The notes beneath the pieces were generated by a model, which was given only the letters and a program-made list of their open reading frames with translations, ran no database searches and was not told where the DNA came from. Both the position numbers and the translations under genes were made by a program. A DNA stretch of 64,000 nt from Bacteroidales bacterium (lineage in GTDB: Bacteria > Bacteroidota > Bacteroidia > Bacteroidales > UBA932): positions 24,271 through 88,270 of the forward strand of contig SUYO01000006.1 of assembly GCA_015060385.1 (NCBI GenBank). Direction: 5' to 3'. Of the stretch, positions 1 through 8,528 are shown in pieces; position 1 is the first letter of the stretch; the number at the start of each line of letters is the position of its first letter.

Positions 1-165
1 ATATTGAGCCTTCTGTACAGAGTTGGCTCTCAATGTCTTGCCTGTTTCCGGAATATCTTCTGTGATTCCCACCTGCGCGAGAGAAACGAGCTCAAAGCCC
101 TCGCCGAGAATTTCAGATGCTTCACGCAGTTTGCCGCTGTTGCCCGTTGCAAATGTCAATTTCAT
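1..165 (-). CDS. rdgB: XTP/dITP diphosphatase (RdgB/HAM1), 5' part only
   Basis: The first 55 codons are present; the gene runs off the left edge of the window. The product begins MKLTFATGNSGKLREASEIL, the classic RdgB/HAM1 start with the T-x-N-x-x-K nucleotide-binding motif, followed by a G-x-T-L-x-x-N-S segment (residues about 42-50). Enzymes of this family hydrolyse non-canonical purine triphosphates (XTP, dITP, ITP) to the monophosphate and keep them out of DNA. The start is fixed because an ATG 14 bases further upstream is closed at once by TGA. It is divergent from the S41 protease gene, with a TACCTTTG box at 197-204. The identification is firm despite truncation. Confidence 0.9.
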   Translation of the reverse strand, partial: MKLTFATGNSGKLREASEILGEGFELVSLAQVGITEDIPETGKTLRANSVQKAQY

Positions 166-196
166 AAAACTGCTTTCATTACTGTTTAAACCGCTG

Positions 197-204
197 CAAA
201 GGTA
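197..204 (-). promoter_or_regulatory. Bacteroidetes -7 box for rdgB
   Basis: On the minus strand this reads TACCTTTG, a full match to the Bacteroidetes -7 consensus TAnnTTTG, about 30 bases before the rdgB start. No clear -33 TTTG was seen. Confidence 0.55.
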
Positions 205-217
205 TAAAATAATTTCG

Positions 218-225
218 TATTTTTG
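218..225 (+). promoter_or_regulatory. Bacteroidetes -7 box for the S41 protease
   Basis: TATTTTTG matches TAnnTTTG and lies 46 bases before the ATG at 272. It is back to back with the rdgB box, so two divergent promoters share about 30 bases. Confidence 0.5.
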
Positions 226-271
226 TGGCACATATTGTGCGGGTGACCGAACCTGCAAATTTCAATCCGAC

Positions 272-1897
272 ATGAACAGAAGAAATGTAATCATCATTGC
301 CATGGTTTCGGCCATGTGCCTTTTTTCATTGACCAGACTTTCCGCACAGTCCCAGAGCTTCAAGCTCGGACAGTGGACTGAAATCCATAATTCGATAATC
401 AAGGAGCTTAACCGTTCCTATGTGGATACCCTTCCTATAGACAGGATCATGAGGGTTGCTGTGGATGCCATGCTTGAGAACCTTGATCCCTATACCGTAT
501 ATATACCGGAGGAGGAGAACGAAGACCTTCAGATGATGATGTCCAACACTTATGGCGGCATCGGTGCGATCATCCACAAGAAGAAGGATGAGAATGTTGT
601 GATCAACGAGCCATATGCAGGTTCTCCTGCCCACAAGTACGGTCTTGTCTGCGGAGACGAGATCATCGCGATCGACGGATTCCCGACAAAGGGACTCGAG
701 ACCAAGGAAAGCAGCGACAGGATGAAGGGAAAGCCGGGAACCACAGTGGTGTTTACCGTGAAGAAGGTAAGGACGGGAGATACACTCGACCTTGCTATAG
801 TGAGGGAGAGGATACATCTTCCTGATGTGGAATATGCAGGAATGATCGATGATACGACAGGATACATCCTCCAGACCGGATTTACTGAAAATGTTTCCGC
901 AGACGTGCGTGAGAAGTTCCTGGATCTGAAGAAGCAGGGCATGAAGAGGTTTGTGCTTGACCTGCGTGGAAACGGAGGAGGACTTATGAGCGAGGCTGTG
1001 AACATCGTTTCGCTTTTTGTTCCTAAGGGTTCGCTTGTAGTGTCTTCAAAGGGAAATACACAGGAGTCCTACAGGGAGTATCGTACTGAATCGGAGCCGA
1101 TCGACAGTCAGATGCCGATAATAGTGATGATAGATTCCGGCTCTGCTTCAGCTTCGGAGATCATTGCAGGAGCGCTCCAGGATATGGACCGCGCTACGAT
1201 CATGGGAAAGAGAAGCTACGGAAAGGGACTTGTGCAGTCCATCCGTCCTACCGCTTACAACGGTCAGATCAAGGTTACTACGGCCAAGTATTATACTCCG
1301 AGCGGACGATGCGTCCAGGCAATCGATTACTCTAACCGTAACGAGGATGGAAGCGTGGGCCATATTCCTGATTCCTTGACCCGCGAGTTCAGGACTGCTT
1401 CAGGAAGGATAGTGCGTGACGGCGGTGGAATCACCCCCGATGTGGATGTTCCCGTAAAGAATTACAGCAGACTGGTCTACTCTCTTGTGCTTGGAGGCGT
1501 GATCGACCAGTATGCGATCGACTATGCCCGCAGGCATGACAGCATCCCTGCAGTGGATGATTTCCATTTCAGCGACGAGGATTTTGAAGATTTCATCAGG
1601 TTCGCAAAGACCCAGGATTTCGACTACAGGAGCAGTGCCAGGACACTTTACGACCAGATGAAGAGGGAACTGGAGTCTGACGGACTTGCGGAAACCATGA
1701 AACCTGAGCTTGAAGCGATGGAAAAGGCTCTGGAGATGGACAAGGAAAGGTTCATCCGTCTGAAGAAGGATGAGATCGTACCTTTCATCGAAGAGGAGCT
1801 CGCTACACGCTACTGGTTCCAGGAGGCCGGCATCAAGATACGTCTGCGTTATGATGACCAGCTTAAGCAGGCCCTTGCCTCGCCTATGGCCTTTTAA
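272..1897 (+). CDS. S41 family carboxy-terminal processing peptidase (CtpA/Prc-like)
   Basis: A 541-residue secreted serine protease. The open frame extends further 5', but the ATG at 272 gives a proper signal peptide (MNRRNVIIIAMVSAMCLFSL, ending near SAQ). A PDZ domain follows at about residues 85-165 (GGIGAII, then GDEIIAIDG), then the protease core. The nucleophile motif GSASASE is at 290-296 and GKGLVQ at 317-322; Ser293, Lys318 and Gln322 have the same spacing as the Prc/CtpB Ser-Lys-Gln triad. Members cleave C-terminal tails of periplasmic proteins. It is monocistronic, with a short hairpin (AACCC/GGGTT) at the stop codon followed by dispersed repeats. Confidence 0.93.
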   Translation: MNRRNVIIIAMVSAMCLFSLTRLSAQSQSFKLGQWTEIHNSIIKELNRSYVDTLPIDRIMRVAVDAMLENLDPYTVYIPEEENEDLQMMMSNTYGGIGAIIHKKKDENVVINEPYAGSPAHKYGLVCGDEIIAIDGFPTKGLETKESSDRMKGKPGTTVVFTVKKVRTGDTLDLAIVRERIHLPDVEYAGMIDDTTGYILQTGFTENVSADVREKFLDLKKQGMKRFVLDLRGNGGGLMSEAVNIVSLFVPKGSLVVSSKGNTQESYREYRTESEPIDSQMPIIVMIDSGSASASEIIAGALQDMDRATIMGKRSYGKGLVQSIRPTAYNGQIKVTTAKYYTPSGRCVQAIDYSNRNEDGSVGHIPDSLTREFRTASGRIVRDGGGITPDVDVPVKNYSRLVYSLVLGGVIDQYAIDYARRHDSIPAVDDFHFSDEDFEDFIRFAKTQDFDYRSSARTLYDQMKRELESDGLAETMKPELEAMEKALEMDKERFIRLKKDEIVPFIEEELATRYWFQEAGIKIRLRYDDQLKQALASPMAF

Positions 1898-1916
1898 CCC
1901 CGTCGGGTTGTCCGGA

Positions 1917-1985
1917 TTTTGTCATTCTGAACCCCTTTTGTCATTGTGAACCTCTTTTGTCATTCTGAACGAAGTGAAGAATCTC
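1917..1985 (+). repeat. Three tandem 19-base TTTTGTCATT units; last is a full TGTCATT...GAATCTC element
   Basis: TTTTGTCATTCTGAAC-like units start at 1917, 1936 and 1955, a 19-base period. The third continues as a complete dispersed element (1958-1985) of the family also seen at 10826, 40093, 40143 and 54184. The GTG start of the next gene lies inside it. Confidence 0.75.
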
Positions 1986-2600
1986 ACAGCATTATTTGAC
2001 TTTGACGGCGTGATCGCCGATACCGAGTCCCAGTACACAGTGTTCTGGGACAGGATGGGACTTGAATATCTTGGCCAGGAGGATTTCGGCCGCAGGATCA
2101 AGGGCCAGACCCTTGTACAGATCTTTGACGGACATTTTTCTTCGGTGAAGGACAGGTACGATGAGATCGTGGCCCGTCTTGACGAATATGAGGCAGCGAT
2201 GTCATATGACTTCATGCCAGGTGTAGAGGACTTTCTCAGGAAACTCAAGGCAGACGGAGTCCGTACGGCCATAGTTACAAGCTCGAACAAACCAAAGATG
2301 GCCCAGGTCTACAAGGCCCATCCGGAGCTTCCCGACCTTGTCGATGCAGTGCTTACCAGCGAGGATTTCACAAGGTCCAAGCCGGACCCCGAGTGTTTCC
2401 TCAAGGGCATGGAGCTGCTCGGCGGCAGACCGGAAGAAACGGTGGTATTTGAAGATTCCTTCCATGGACTGACTGCCGGAAGGGCTTCCGGGGCCCGTGT
2501 GGTAGGACTTGCCACAACAAATAAGAGAGAGGCGATTGCCCCTCTCTGCGATCTTGTCATCGATGACTTCATCGGCTTTACCCTAGATAGGATCTTATAG
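1974..2600 (+). CDS. HAD superfamily hydrolase, beta-phosphoglucomutase/phosphatase-like
   Basis: A 208-residue cytoplasmic HAD enzyme. Motif I is FDFDGVIADTE (residues 8-18, two aspartates), motif II is VTSSN (about 100), motif III is the Lys of SKPDPE (about 137) and motif IV is VFEDS (about 162). A helical cap lies between motifs I and II, as in beta-phosphoglucomutase-type phosphatases. The substrate is unknown; a phosphosugar is typical of the family. The start must be the GTG at 1974, because motif I begins only seven residues later. That GTG lies inside a dispersed repeat and no purine-rich ribosome site precedes it. The 3' end overlaps the convergent winged-helix gene by 23 bases. Confidence 0.85.
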   Translation: MKNLTALFDFDGVIADTESQYTVFWDRMGLEYLGQEDFGRRIKGQTLVQIFDGHFSSVKDRYDEIVARLDEYEAAMSYDFMPGVEDFLRKLKADGVRTAIVTSSNKPKMAQVYKAHPELPDLVDAVLTSEDFTRSKPDPECFLKGMELLGGRPEETVVFEDSFHGLTAGRASGARVVGLATTNKREAIAPLCDLVIDDFIGFTLDRIL

Positions 2601-2859
2601 CTTCGACGTAGTCTGCAAAGGCTTGCAGCCCTGTGGGAGATATCCTGCACAGGGTCTGCGGCTTCTTTCCCTTGAATCCCTTTTCGATGGTAATGTACCC
2701 GGCTTCCGAGAGCTTGTCCAGCTGGACGCTAAGGTTACCGGCAGTTGCACCTGTCGCTTCACGCAGGTATACAAAGTCCGCCTCTTCGAGATTGACGAGA
2801 ACAGACATAACTGCAAGGCGCAGTTCAGAATGGAGTAACGGGTCCAGTTTCTTGAACAT
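2578..2859 (-). CDS. Winged-helix transcriptional regulator (HTH_34/MarR-like)
   Basis: A 93-residue single-domain DNA-binding protein. The order is a helix (LLHSELRLAVMSVLVNLEE), recognition helices (FVYLREATGATAGNLSVQLDKL) and a wing (GYITIEKGFKGKKPQTLCRIS), as in short winged-helix proteins of the HTH_34 family. These proteins usually sit in two-gene units with a membrane protein and control their own operon. Here the partner is the four-helix membrane protein at 2871-3449, 11 bases upstream on the same strand. The effector is unknown. Confidence 0.82.
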   Translation of the reverse strand: MFKKLDPLLHSELRLAVMSVLVNLEEADFVYLREATGATAGNLSVQLDKLSEAGYITIEKGFKGKKPQTLCRISPTGLQAFADYVEAIRSYLG

Positions 2860-2870
2860 AGCTAATGGTA

Positions 2871-3449
2871 TTATTCGGCCTTTTTATTCATCATCACACC
2901 TGGAATGATCAGGTTCAGGACGGCACCAGCGGCAAAGAACATCGGAGTGATCCAGCTCTGGACAAAGAACATAGCTATGGTACATCCCAGACCTGTCAGG
3001 AATCCTCCGGCAGTGATGAATCTGTTTTTCAGTACGAGGCCTGTAATGGCAGCGGAGAATCCCAGAAGCACGGCGGTGATGTAACCTGTAAGATGTGGTG
3101 CTGTAAATGCAAATACGACGCATAGGACTGTGGCGAAGATTCCGTATGTGATCCATATCTGACCTATGCTTCTGCTGAGGAAGCTTTTGCCTCCGTTTCT
3201 GCATCTGTCTTTCTGGAGTATTGAGGATATCGGCCATCCTGTGGCGGGTATTCCAAACCATAGGAAGTTCCAGCTTGCATTTCCTGTCTTCCAGAGCATT
3301 ATGAAGACTGCTATTGCGAATATCAGCACTATAGTACCCCAGATGATCATGGGATATCCGGCGTTCTTTTCAAAATCCCTGCGGCTCTTCTCGATTGCAT
3401 CGTTGATGATCTGAAGGCTTTTTTCAGGAGTCATTTCATGTGTTTCCAT
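2871..3449 (-). CDS. Predicted inner-membrane protein, four or five helices, of unknown function
   Basis: A 192-residue protein with a charged N-terminal helix (about residues 1-30, with EKSRRDFEKN) followed by hydrophobic segments near 34-52, 59-75, 92-110, 117-135 and 140-183. I recognise no catalytic motif. It is co-transcribed with the downstream winged-helix regulator and has a good promoter at 3540-3571. Two-gene units like this usually encode a membrane sensor or a housekeeping membrane protein with its local repressor. The second Met (residue 6) is an alternative start. Confidence 0.75.
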   Translation of the reverse strand: METHEMTPEKSLQIINDAIEKSRRDFEKNAGYPMIIWGTIVLIFAIAVFIMLWKTGNASWNFLWFGIPATGWPISSILQKDRCRNGGKSFLSRSIGQIWITYGIFATVLCVVFAFTAPHLTGYITAVLLGFSAAITGLVLKNRFITAGGFLTGLGCTIAMFFVQSWITPMFFAAGAVLNLIIPGVMMNKKAE

Positions 3450-3539
3450 GTAAAAACTTTGTTTATCAGTTCAACTTTTCGGATCCTGTCCTTACCCTTC
3501 CGGACGGATAAGGGCAGTCTCCTCCCTGTGATCACGATG

Positions 3540-3571
3540 CAAATATAAACAAGTTTATAATATAAACCAAA
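3540..3571 (-). promoter_or_regulatory. Promoter of the membrane protein/winged-helix operon
   Basis: On the minus strand TTTG (3568-3571) and TATATTTG (3540-3547) are 20 bases apart, a very good Bacteroidetes -33/-7 pair. The leader would be about 85 bases. The rest of the 319-base gap 3450-3768 is AT-rich and holds only this promoter and the plus-strand one at 3723-3754. Confidence 0.65.
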
Positions 3572-3722
3572 TTTAAACGCGCAATCTCATCATAAAATTT
3601 ATTTTGGCACATAAAAATAAATTTTAGTCAAAAAGAAACAGAAAAATCTGAACAATCTTTTTTATTATCGTGCAATGTTTTGAGGAGTCTGACGTAGCTT
3701 TACTGTACCTCTGGTCATAAGA

Positions 3723-3754
3723 TTTGGAGGTTTAAATTTTTATACCCATATTTG
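3723..3754 (+). promoter_or_regulatory. Promoter of the DUF4160/DUF2442 pair
   Basis: TTTG (3723-3726) and CATATTTG (3747-3754, one mismatch to TAnnTTTG) are 20 bases apart. The ATG at 3769 follows so closely that the leader would be 10 bases or less. Confidence 0.5.
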
Positions 3755-3768
3755 TAAACAGTAAAGAA

Positions 3769-4002
3769 ATGCCGACATTATTTACGATTTTTGGATTAAG
3801 GTTTTATTTTTATTCCGATGAACACCTTCCGATTCACGTTCATATCAGAAACTCAGACGGAAGAGCAAAGATTCAGGTAGAGCCTGAAGTTGTATTGATA
3901 GAAAACAATGGTATAAAGCCTAATGATATCAAGAAGGCTTTATTTTTGGTGAGACTATATAAGAAACAGATAACAGAATCCTGGTATGAGTATTTCCGCT
4001 AA
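3769..4002 (+). CDS. DUF4160 domain protein, possible toxin-antitoxin component
   Basis: A 77-residue protein filling the whole DUF4160 fold: MPTLFTIFGLRFYFYSDEHL, then PIHVHI (His-x-His) and a beta-hairpin AKIQVEPEVVLIENNGI. DUF4160 proteins are almost always next to a DUF2442 protein, and the pair has been proposed as a toxin-antitoxin or mobile regulatory module; the biochemical role is not established. Here the partner overlaps by 17 bases, showing translational coupling. The local AT content is higher than in neighbouring genes, which fits horizontal transfer. Confidence 0.82.
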   Translation: MPTLFTIFGLRFYFYSDEHLPIHVHIRNSDGRAKIQVEPEVVLIENNGIKPNDIKKALFLVRLYKKQITESWYEYFR

Positions 4003-4432
4003 GCATGATGAAAAGATTCTCAAAGTATGGTTTGAGAATGAACGTATTTATATTCATACAGATAAAGGGAAAACTTTGTCATTGGCATTGGAAGTGTTTC
4101 CGATTCTGAAGGATGCAACACCTCAGCAACGTGATGCTGTTGTCATTGAACCGTGGGGTGATGCCATGAGATGGGAAGAGATAGACGAGGACATCCACAT
4201 CTCCACCTTTTATGAAGATCTGAAGCCGAACCATGATAATGATGTCGCCGCCTTGTTCAATCAGTTTCCACAATTGAATGTTTCGGAGGTGGCAAGACTG
4301 ATAGGAATCCATAAGAGTCTGCTCGCTCAATATATCTATGGAGTAAAGACTCCGAGCAAGGACCGTATGAAAAAGATCAAGTCCGTGCTCCATCAGCTCG
4401 GACTTGATCTTGCAAAAGCAACCGCTTCGTAA
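3986..4432 (+). CDS. DUF2442 protein with C-terminal helix-turn-helix
   Basis: A 148-residue protein. Residues about 5-75 form a DUF2442 beta domain (VWFENERIYIHTDKGKTLSL; later WGDAMRWEEIDEDIHIS). Residues about 85-148 form a helix-turn-helix (VSEVARLIGIHKSLLAQYIYG, then SKDRMKKIKSVLHQLG), so it likely binds DNA and may repress its own two-gene operon. It overlaps the DUF4160 gene. The fused HTH makes it the natural antitoxin/autoregulator candidate if the pair is a toxin-antitoxin system. That role is inferred, not shown. Confidence 0.82.
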   Translation: MSISAKHDEKILKVWFENERIYIHTDKGKTLSLALEVFPILKDATPQQRDAVVIEPWGDAMRWEEIDEDIHISTFYEDLKPNHDNDVAALFNQFPQLNVSEVARLIGIHKSLLAQYIYGVKTPSKDRMKKIKSVLHQLGLDLAKATAS

Positions 4433-4492
4433 TTCCATCCTGCGTGGAATGATATTAAGTAACCAAGGTTCTTGTCTGCAGATCAGATGTTT

Positions 4493-4616
4493 GGTGGCCG
4501 AACTGTCGGAAAAGTGACAGGTCAGCCACGGGGTTGAGATGTAATGTGGTGATATTCAGCTGGTTACAGAAAGCAGTGGTGGCCGAACTGTCGTTTAGAA
4601 AGCAGTTCGGCCACCA
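4493..4616. repeat. Direct and inverted GGTGGCCGAACTG repeats between convergent genes
   Basis: GGTGGCCGAACTGTCG occurs at 4493-4508 and again at 4578-4593. The second copy pairs with an inverted copy at 4603-4616, giving a 14-bp stem (4577-4590/4603-4616) and a 12-base loop. It lies in the 250-base gap between two converging genes and could terminate either transcript, though no T-run follows. I see no convincing gene in 4433-4691. Confidence 0.6.
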
Positions 4617-4691
4617 ATATCGTTCTATTCCAGCCAAGAGCCTGCCTGACAGGCGTCCGGCCGGATATCCTTCCGGCGATGTAACTGGAAT

Positions 4692-6041
4692 CTAGTCTTC
4701 CTTCCAGATGTAGACCTTGTCGCTGCGGCGAAGGCGGGACTCTTCGATGGCCTTGCAGGCAACTTCGCTGCATCCGTCGCCGCAGAGGCTGAGTGCCTCT
4801 TCGCGGGCGCCGGGAACCACCTTGCTCCAGTCGATGGCGATGGAGCAGTATGTGCCCTTGACGGCTTCCTGTACGGGCTTAAGGTCTACCCTGATCTCAG
4901 GAACAGCATATTCCACGCATCCCGAGGTAGGACCTATGATGAGGATCTTGTCCCCCACGCTCAGCGAGTATGACTCTACAAGTATCTCGGCGACGCCGAG
5001 CTTGCCGAACCAGTTGGTGATCTTTCCGCAGTAGACCTTCTTTCGGGTCGAGGTGCTGCCGTAGACGTCGCACCATTCTCCCAGGCGGGCTCCCTGATAG
5101 TAGCCGTCCCAGAATCCCCTGTTGAACACTTCCGAAAGCTCCTTCTTGAACGATGCCCCCAGCTCCGGCGTGTACGTGCCGTCACAGACTGCGTCTGCGG
5201 CACGACGGTAACATGAAGATACCCTCTTCACATATTCTGCCGAACGGGCGCGTCCCTCGATCTTGAAGACTGTCACCCCCGCATCGATGATCTTGTCCAT
5301 GAACTCGATGGTACAGAGGTCCTTAGGAGACATTATGTATTTGTTGTCGATCTCAAGCTGCATGCCGGTCTCCCTGTCCTCGACCTTGTAGGCGCGGCGG
5401 CACAGCTGGTAGCATGAGCCTCGGTTCGCAGATGCTCCGTATTCATGGAGACTCAGGTAACATTTGCCGGAAATGGCCATGCAGAGCGCTCCGTGGGCGA
5501 ACATCTCGATCTCTACAAGACGTCCCGATGGTCCGCAGATATGGTCACGGTCGATGACAGCCTTGATTTCCTTGACCTGTCCCAGGTTGAGCTCGCGGGC
5601 CAGCACGATGACATCCGCGAACTGGGCATAGAACCTCAGCGCTTCGGCGTTCGAGATGCTGAGCTGGGTCGAGATATGTACTTCGACTCCTATCTGGCGG
5701 GCATAGATTATAGCCGCCATGTCAGAGGCTATGACTGCAGTGATGCCTGCTGCCTTGGCTGTGTCAAGGGTACGCCTCATGTCCTCAAGATCCTCTCCGA
5801 AGAGGGCGATATTGAGGGTGAGGTAGGTCTTGACCCCGTACTGCGAGCATATGCGTACTATTTCAGGGATGTCGGTCATCTTGAAGTTGTTGGCCGAGTG
5901 CGAACGCATGTTCAGCTTCTCGACACCGAAATATACCGAATCCGCTCCTCCCTGGATGGCTGCGTGCAGGCACTCGAAGTTGCCTGCCGGAGCCATTATC
6001 TCGAGGCGCTGGCGCGCCGTTGTATTCGTAATGGTACTCAT
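4692..6041 (-). CDS. trhP: U32 family protein, TrhP-like tRNA uridine-34 hydroxylation enzyme
   Basis: A 449-residue protein with the U32 N-terminal signature (LEIMAPAGNFECLHAAIQGGADSVYFG, residues about 13-39) and the central Cys-rich stretch GSCYQLCRRAY with CMAISGKCYLS just before it. U32 proteins of this length (YegQ/TrhP group) carry out prephenate-dependent hydroxylation of uridine 34 in tRNA; the old name 'collagenase-like peptidase' is misleading. The C-terminal part (about 330-449) is a beta-barrel accessory domain. The ATG overlaps the stop of the upstream polyprenyl synthase gene (TAATG), so the two are translationally coupled. Confidence 0.85.
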   Translation of the reverse strand: MSTITNTTARQRLEIMAPAGNFECLHAAIQGGADSVYFGVEKLNMRSHSANNFKMTDIPEIVRICSQYGVKTYLTLNIALFGEDLEDMRRTLDTAKAAGITAVIASDMAAIIYARQIGVEVHISTQLSISNAEALRFYAQFADVIVLARELNLGQVKEIKAVIDRDHICGPSGRLVEIEMFAHGALCMAISGKCYLSLHEYGASANRGSCYQLCRRAYKVEDRETGMQLEIDNKYIMSPKDLCTIEFMDKIIDAGVTVFKIEGRARSAEYVKRVSSCYRRAADAVCDGTYTPELGASFKKELSEVFNRGFWDGYYQGARLGEWCDVYGSTSTRKKVYCGKITNWFGKLGVAEILVESYSLSVGDKILIIGPTSGCVEYAVPEIRVDLKPVQEAVKGTYCSIAIDWSKVVPGAREEALSLCGDGCSEVACKAIEESRLRRSDKVYIWKED

Positions 6042-7018
6042 TATTTCCTTCTTCCTAAAAGCATGTCAGCATATCTGTGCAGCATTTCCGACCTGACCTT
6101 GCCGAGGTTGAGCCTGCCGACTGATTCCATCGCCTGGGAGTGGAGCCTCTGTATTTCCTGAATAGCCTCTTCTCCTATACCGAGCTCTCCGTAGACAGCC
6201 TTGACTGCTGCAATCTTGGCAGCCTTTTCATCATCAGTCGAAATAGGCATGGCAAGGGCTTCAGCCAGCCTTTCCGTACCGGCCTTTTCTATGGCGCGGG
6301 TAAGTAGCCAGCTCTTCTTGTTGTTAACGATGTCTCCTCCGATGGCTTTTCCGAACACGGCAGGATCTCCGTATGTGTCAAGCCAGTCGTCAGCTATCTG
6401 GAATGCAAGTCCGAGGTCGTATCCAAACCTGTAGAGAAGATCGGCTTCCTGTGCGGAAGCTCCCGCTATGAGTGCACCCATCTTCGCCGAACAGGCGATC
6501 AGGACGGCTGTCTTCAGTCCGATCATCTTCATGTAGTCGTCCATCGGTACGCTTTCAAGGTTTTCGAAGTCCATATCGTACTGCTGGCCTTCGCACACCT
6601 GTGCGGCTGTGTCGGAGAAAAGGGCCAGGACTGCCGGCAGTGCGGATGCCGGGGCCTTGGCGATCATCCTGTAGCTTTCGATGGACATTACGTCTCCCGA
6701 AAGGATGGCGGTGTTCTCGTTCCATTTCTTATGGATCGTAGGTACGCCGCGACGGACGTCGGCATTGTCCATTATGTCGTCATGGATCAGAGTGAAGCTG
6801 TGGAAGACCTCGATGGCCGCCGTCGGCGAAAGGATCTCTTCCGAGAATGAATCCTTGAACAGGGAATACGCTATGAGGCAGAGTCTCGGGCGGATTCTCT
6901 TTCCGCCGATTTCGATCATATATCTCAACGGGTCATAAAGACCGGCAGGTTCCTGAGTGAACTTCAGGTCTTCGAACATAGCCTTGAGGGTGGCTTCGAT
7001 ATGCTTTTCCTGTATCAT
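6041..7018 (-). CDS. Polyprenyl diphosphate synthase (farnesyl/geranylgeranyl type)
   Basis: A 325-residue all-helical prenyltransferase. GGKRIRP (about 38-44) binds the isopentenyl diphosphate. The first Asp-rich motif is HDDIMDNAD (about 79-87) and the second is IADDWLDTYGD (about 213-223); both bind Mg2+ and the allylic substrate. The enzyme condenses isopentenyl units to make C15-C20 prenyl diphosphates for quinone and cell-wall lipid carriers. Chain length cannot be read reliably here. It is the first gene of a two-gene operon with trhP, with a TACCTTTG promoter box at 7045-7052. Confidence 0.92.
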   Translation of the reverse strand: MIQEKHIEATLKAMFEDLKFTQEPAGLYDPLRYMIEIGGKRIRPRLCLIAYSLFKDSFSEEILSPTAAIEVFHSFTLIHDDIMDNADVRRGVPTIHKKWNENTAILSGDVMSIESYRMIAKAPASALPAVLALFSDTAAQVCEGQQYDMDFENLESVPMDDYMKMIGLKTAVLIACSAKMGALIAGASAQEADLLYRFGYDLGLAFQIADDWLDTYGDPAVFGKAIGGDIVNNKKSWLLTRAIEKAGTERLAEALAMPISTDDEKAAKIAAVKAVYGELGIGEEAIQEIQRLHSQAMESVGRLNLGKVRSEMLHRYADMLLGRRK

Positions 7019-7044
7019 AAAAATAAGTGCTTGACAGTATCAGG

Positions 7045-7052
7045 CAAAGGTA
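7045..7052 (-). promoter_or_regulatory. -7 box for the polyprenyl synthase/trhP operon
   Basis: The minus strand reads TACCTTTG, a perfect TAnnTTTG box, 27 bases upstream of the ATG. Confidence 0.55.
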
Positions 7053-7095
7053 ATGATTATTTCATTATATTTTTAATTGTATTCCATTTAACTTA

Positions 7096-7115
7096 TTGGG
7101 CAAAAGTTTGTCCAA
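7096..7115. promoter_or_regulatory. Near-perfect palindrome upstream of the esterase gene
   Basis: TTGGGCAAA and TTTGTCCAA pair over 9 bp (one G-T) around a two-base centre, 36 bases before the ATG at 7152. The symmetry suits an operator or a 5' leader hairpin. The function is inferred only from position. Confidence 0.4.
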
Positions 7116-7133
7116 TAAAAGATGAAACAGTAA

Positions 7134-8027
<894 letters not shown>

Positions 8028-8055
8028 ACACACCACTGAATTTATTATTAATATC

Positions 8056-8421
8056 ATGAAAAAGTTAATTTTTGCGATTACAATCGCCAGCGCAATGCTT
8101 TTCTTCGGCACTTGCGACCTCAAGGCACAGGATTTCGGACAGATGCCAAGCCCGGAGCAGATGGCTCAGATGCAGGCTGACCAGATGAAGGATGTAGTCA
8201 AGCTCACTGATGCACAGTATCCTAAGGTTCTTGAAATCTTCAAGGACCAGACAAAGAAGATGATGGATATGATGGGAGGCGGAATGCCTGATCAGGAGAA
8301 GATGGCTGCACTCTTCAAAGAGCAGGATGACAAGCTTAAGAAAGTCCTGACTGAAGACCAGCACAAGAAGTGGACTGAACACATGCAGCAGATGATGCAG
8401 AATTTTGGCGGAGGTTTCTAG
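8056..8421 (+). CDS. Small exported Met/Gln-rich helical protein, Spy/LTXXQ-like
   Basis: A 121-residue protein with a signal peptide (about residues 1-24, ending in LKA). The mature part is helical and very rich in Met, Gln, Lys and Asp: PEQMAQMQADQMKDVVKLTD, then DDKLKKVLTEDQHKKW. The LT-x-x-Q/LTEDQ-like turns resemble Spy/CpxP-type periplasmic helper proteins, which bind unfolded proteins or metals. The resemblance is compositional and I cannot confirm family membership. It probably shares a transcript with the esterase. Confidence 0.7.
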   Translation: MKKLIFAITIASAMLFFGTCDLKAQDFGQMPSPEQMAQMQADQMKDVVKLTDAQYPKVLEIFKDQTKKMMDMMGGGMPDQEKMAALFKEQDDKLKKVLTEDQHKKWTEHMQQMMQNFGGGF

Positions 8422-8439
8422 ACTTTCCTCTTTACATGA

Positions 8440-8465
8440 ACAACGGGACCGCAAGGTCCCGTTGT
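8440..8465 (+). terminator. Hairpin terminator after the esterase operon
   Basis: A perfect 11-bp stem (CAACGGGACC with GGTCCCGTTG plus one A-T) closed by a GCAA tetraloop. No strong T-run follows, so termination may be factor-assisted. Confidence 0.6.
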
Positions 8466-8491
8466 CCGTATATAATTTCGTTTCTTTATTG

Positions 8492-8499
8492 TATCTTTG
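8492..8499 (+). promoter_or_regulatory. -7 box of the rsgA operon
   Basis: TATCTTTG matches TAnnTTTG and lies 29 bases before the rsgA ATG, just past the preceding hairpin. Confidence 0.55.
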
Positions 8500-8528
8500 C
8501 ACGGCAATATCTGATATCCGTTGAAGCA

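Noticed and set aside
4455..4773. Two overlapping minus-strand open frames between the DUF2442 gene and trhP
   Set aside because: They run through the palindromic repeats, have no family likeness and no ribosome site; the second overlaps trhP in another frame.
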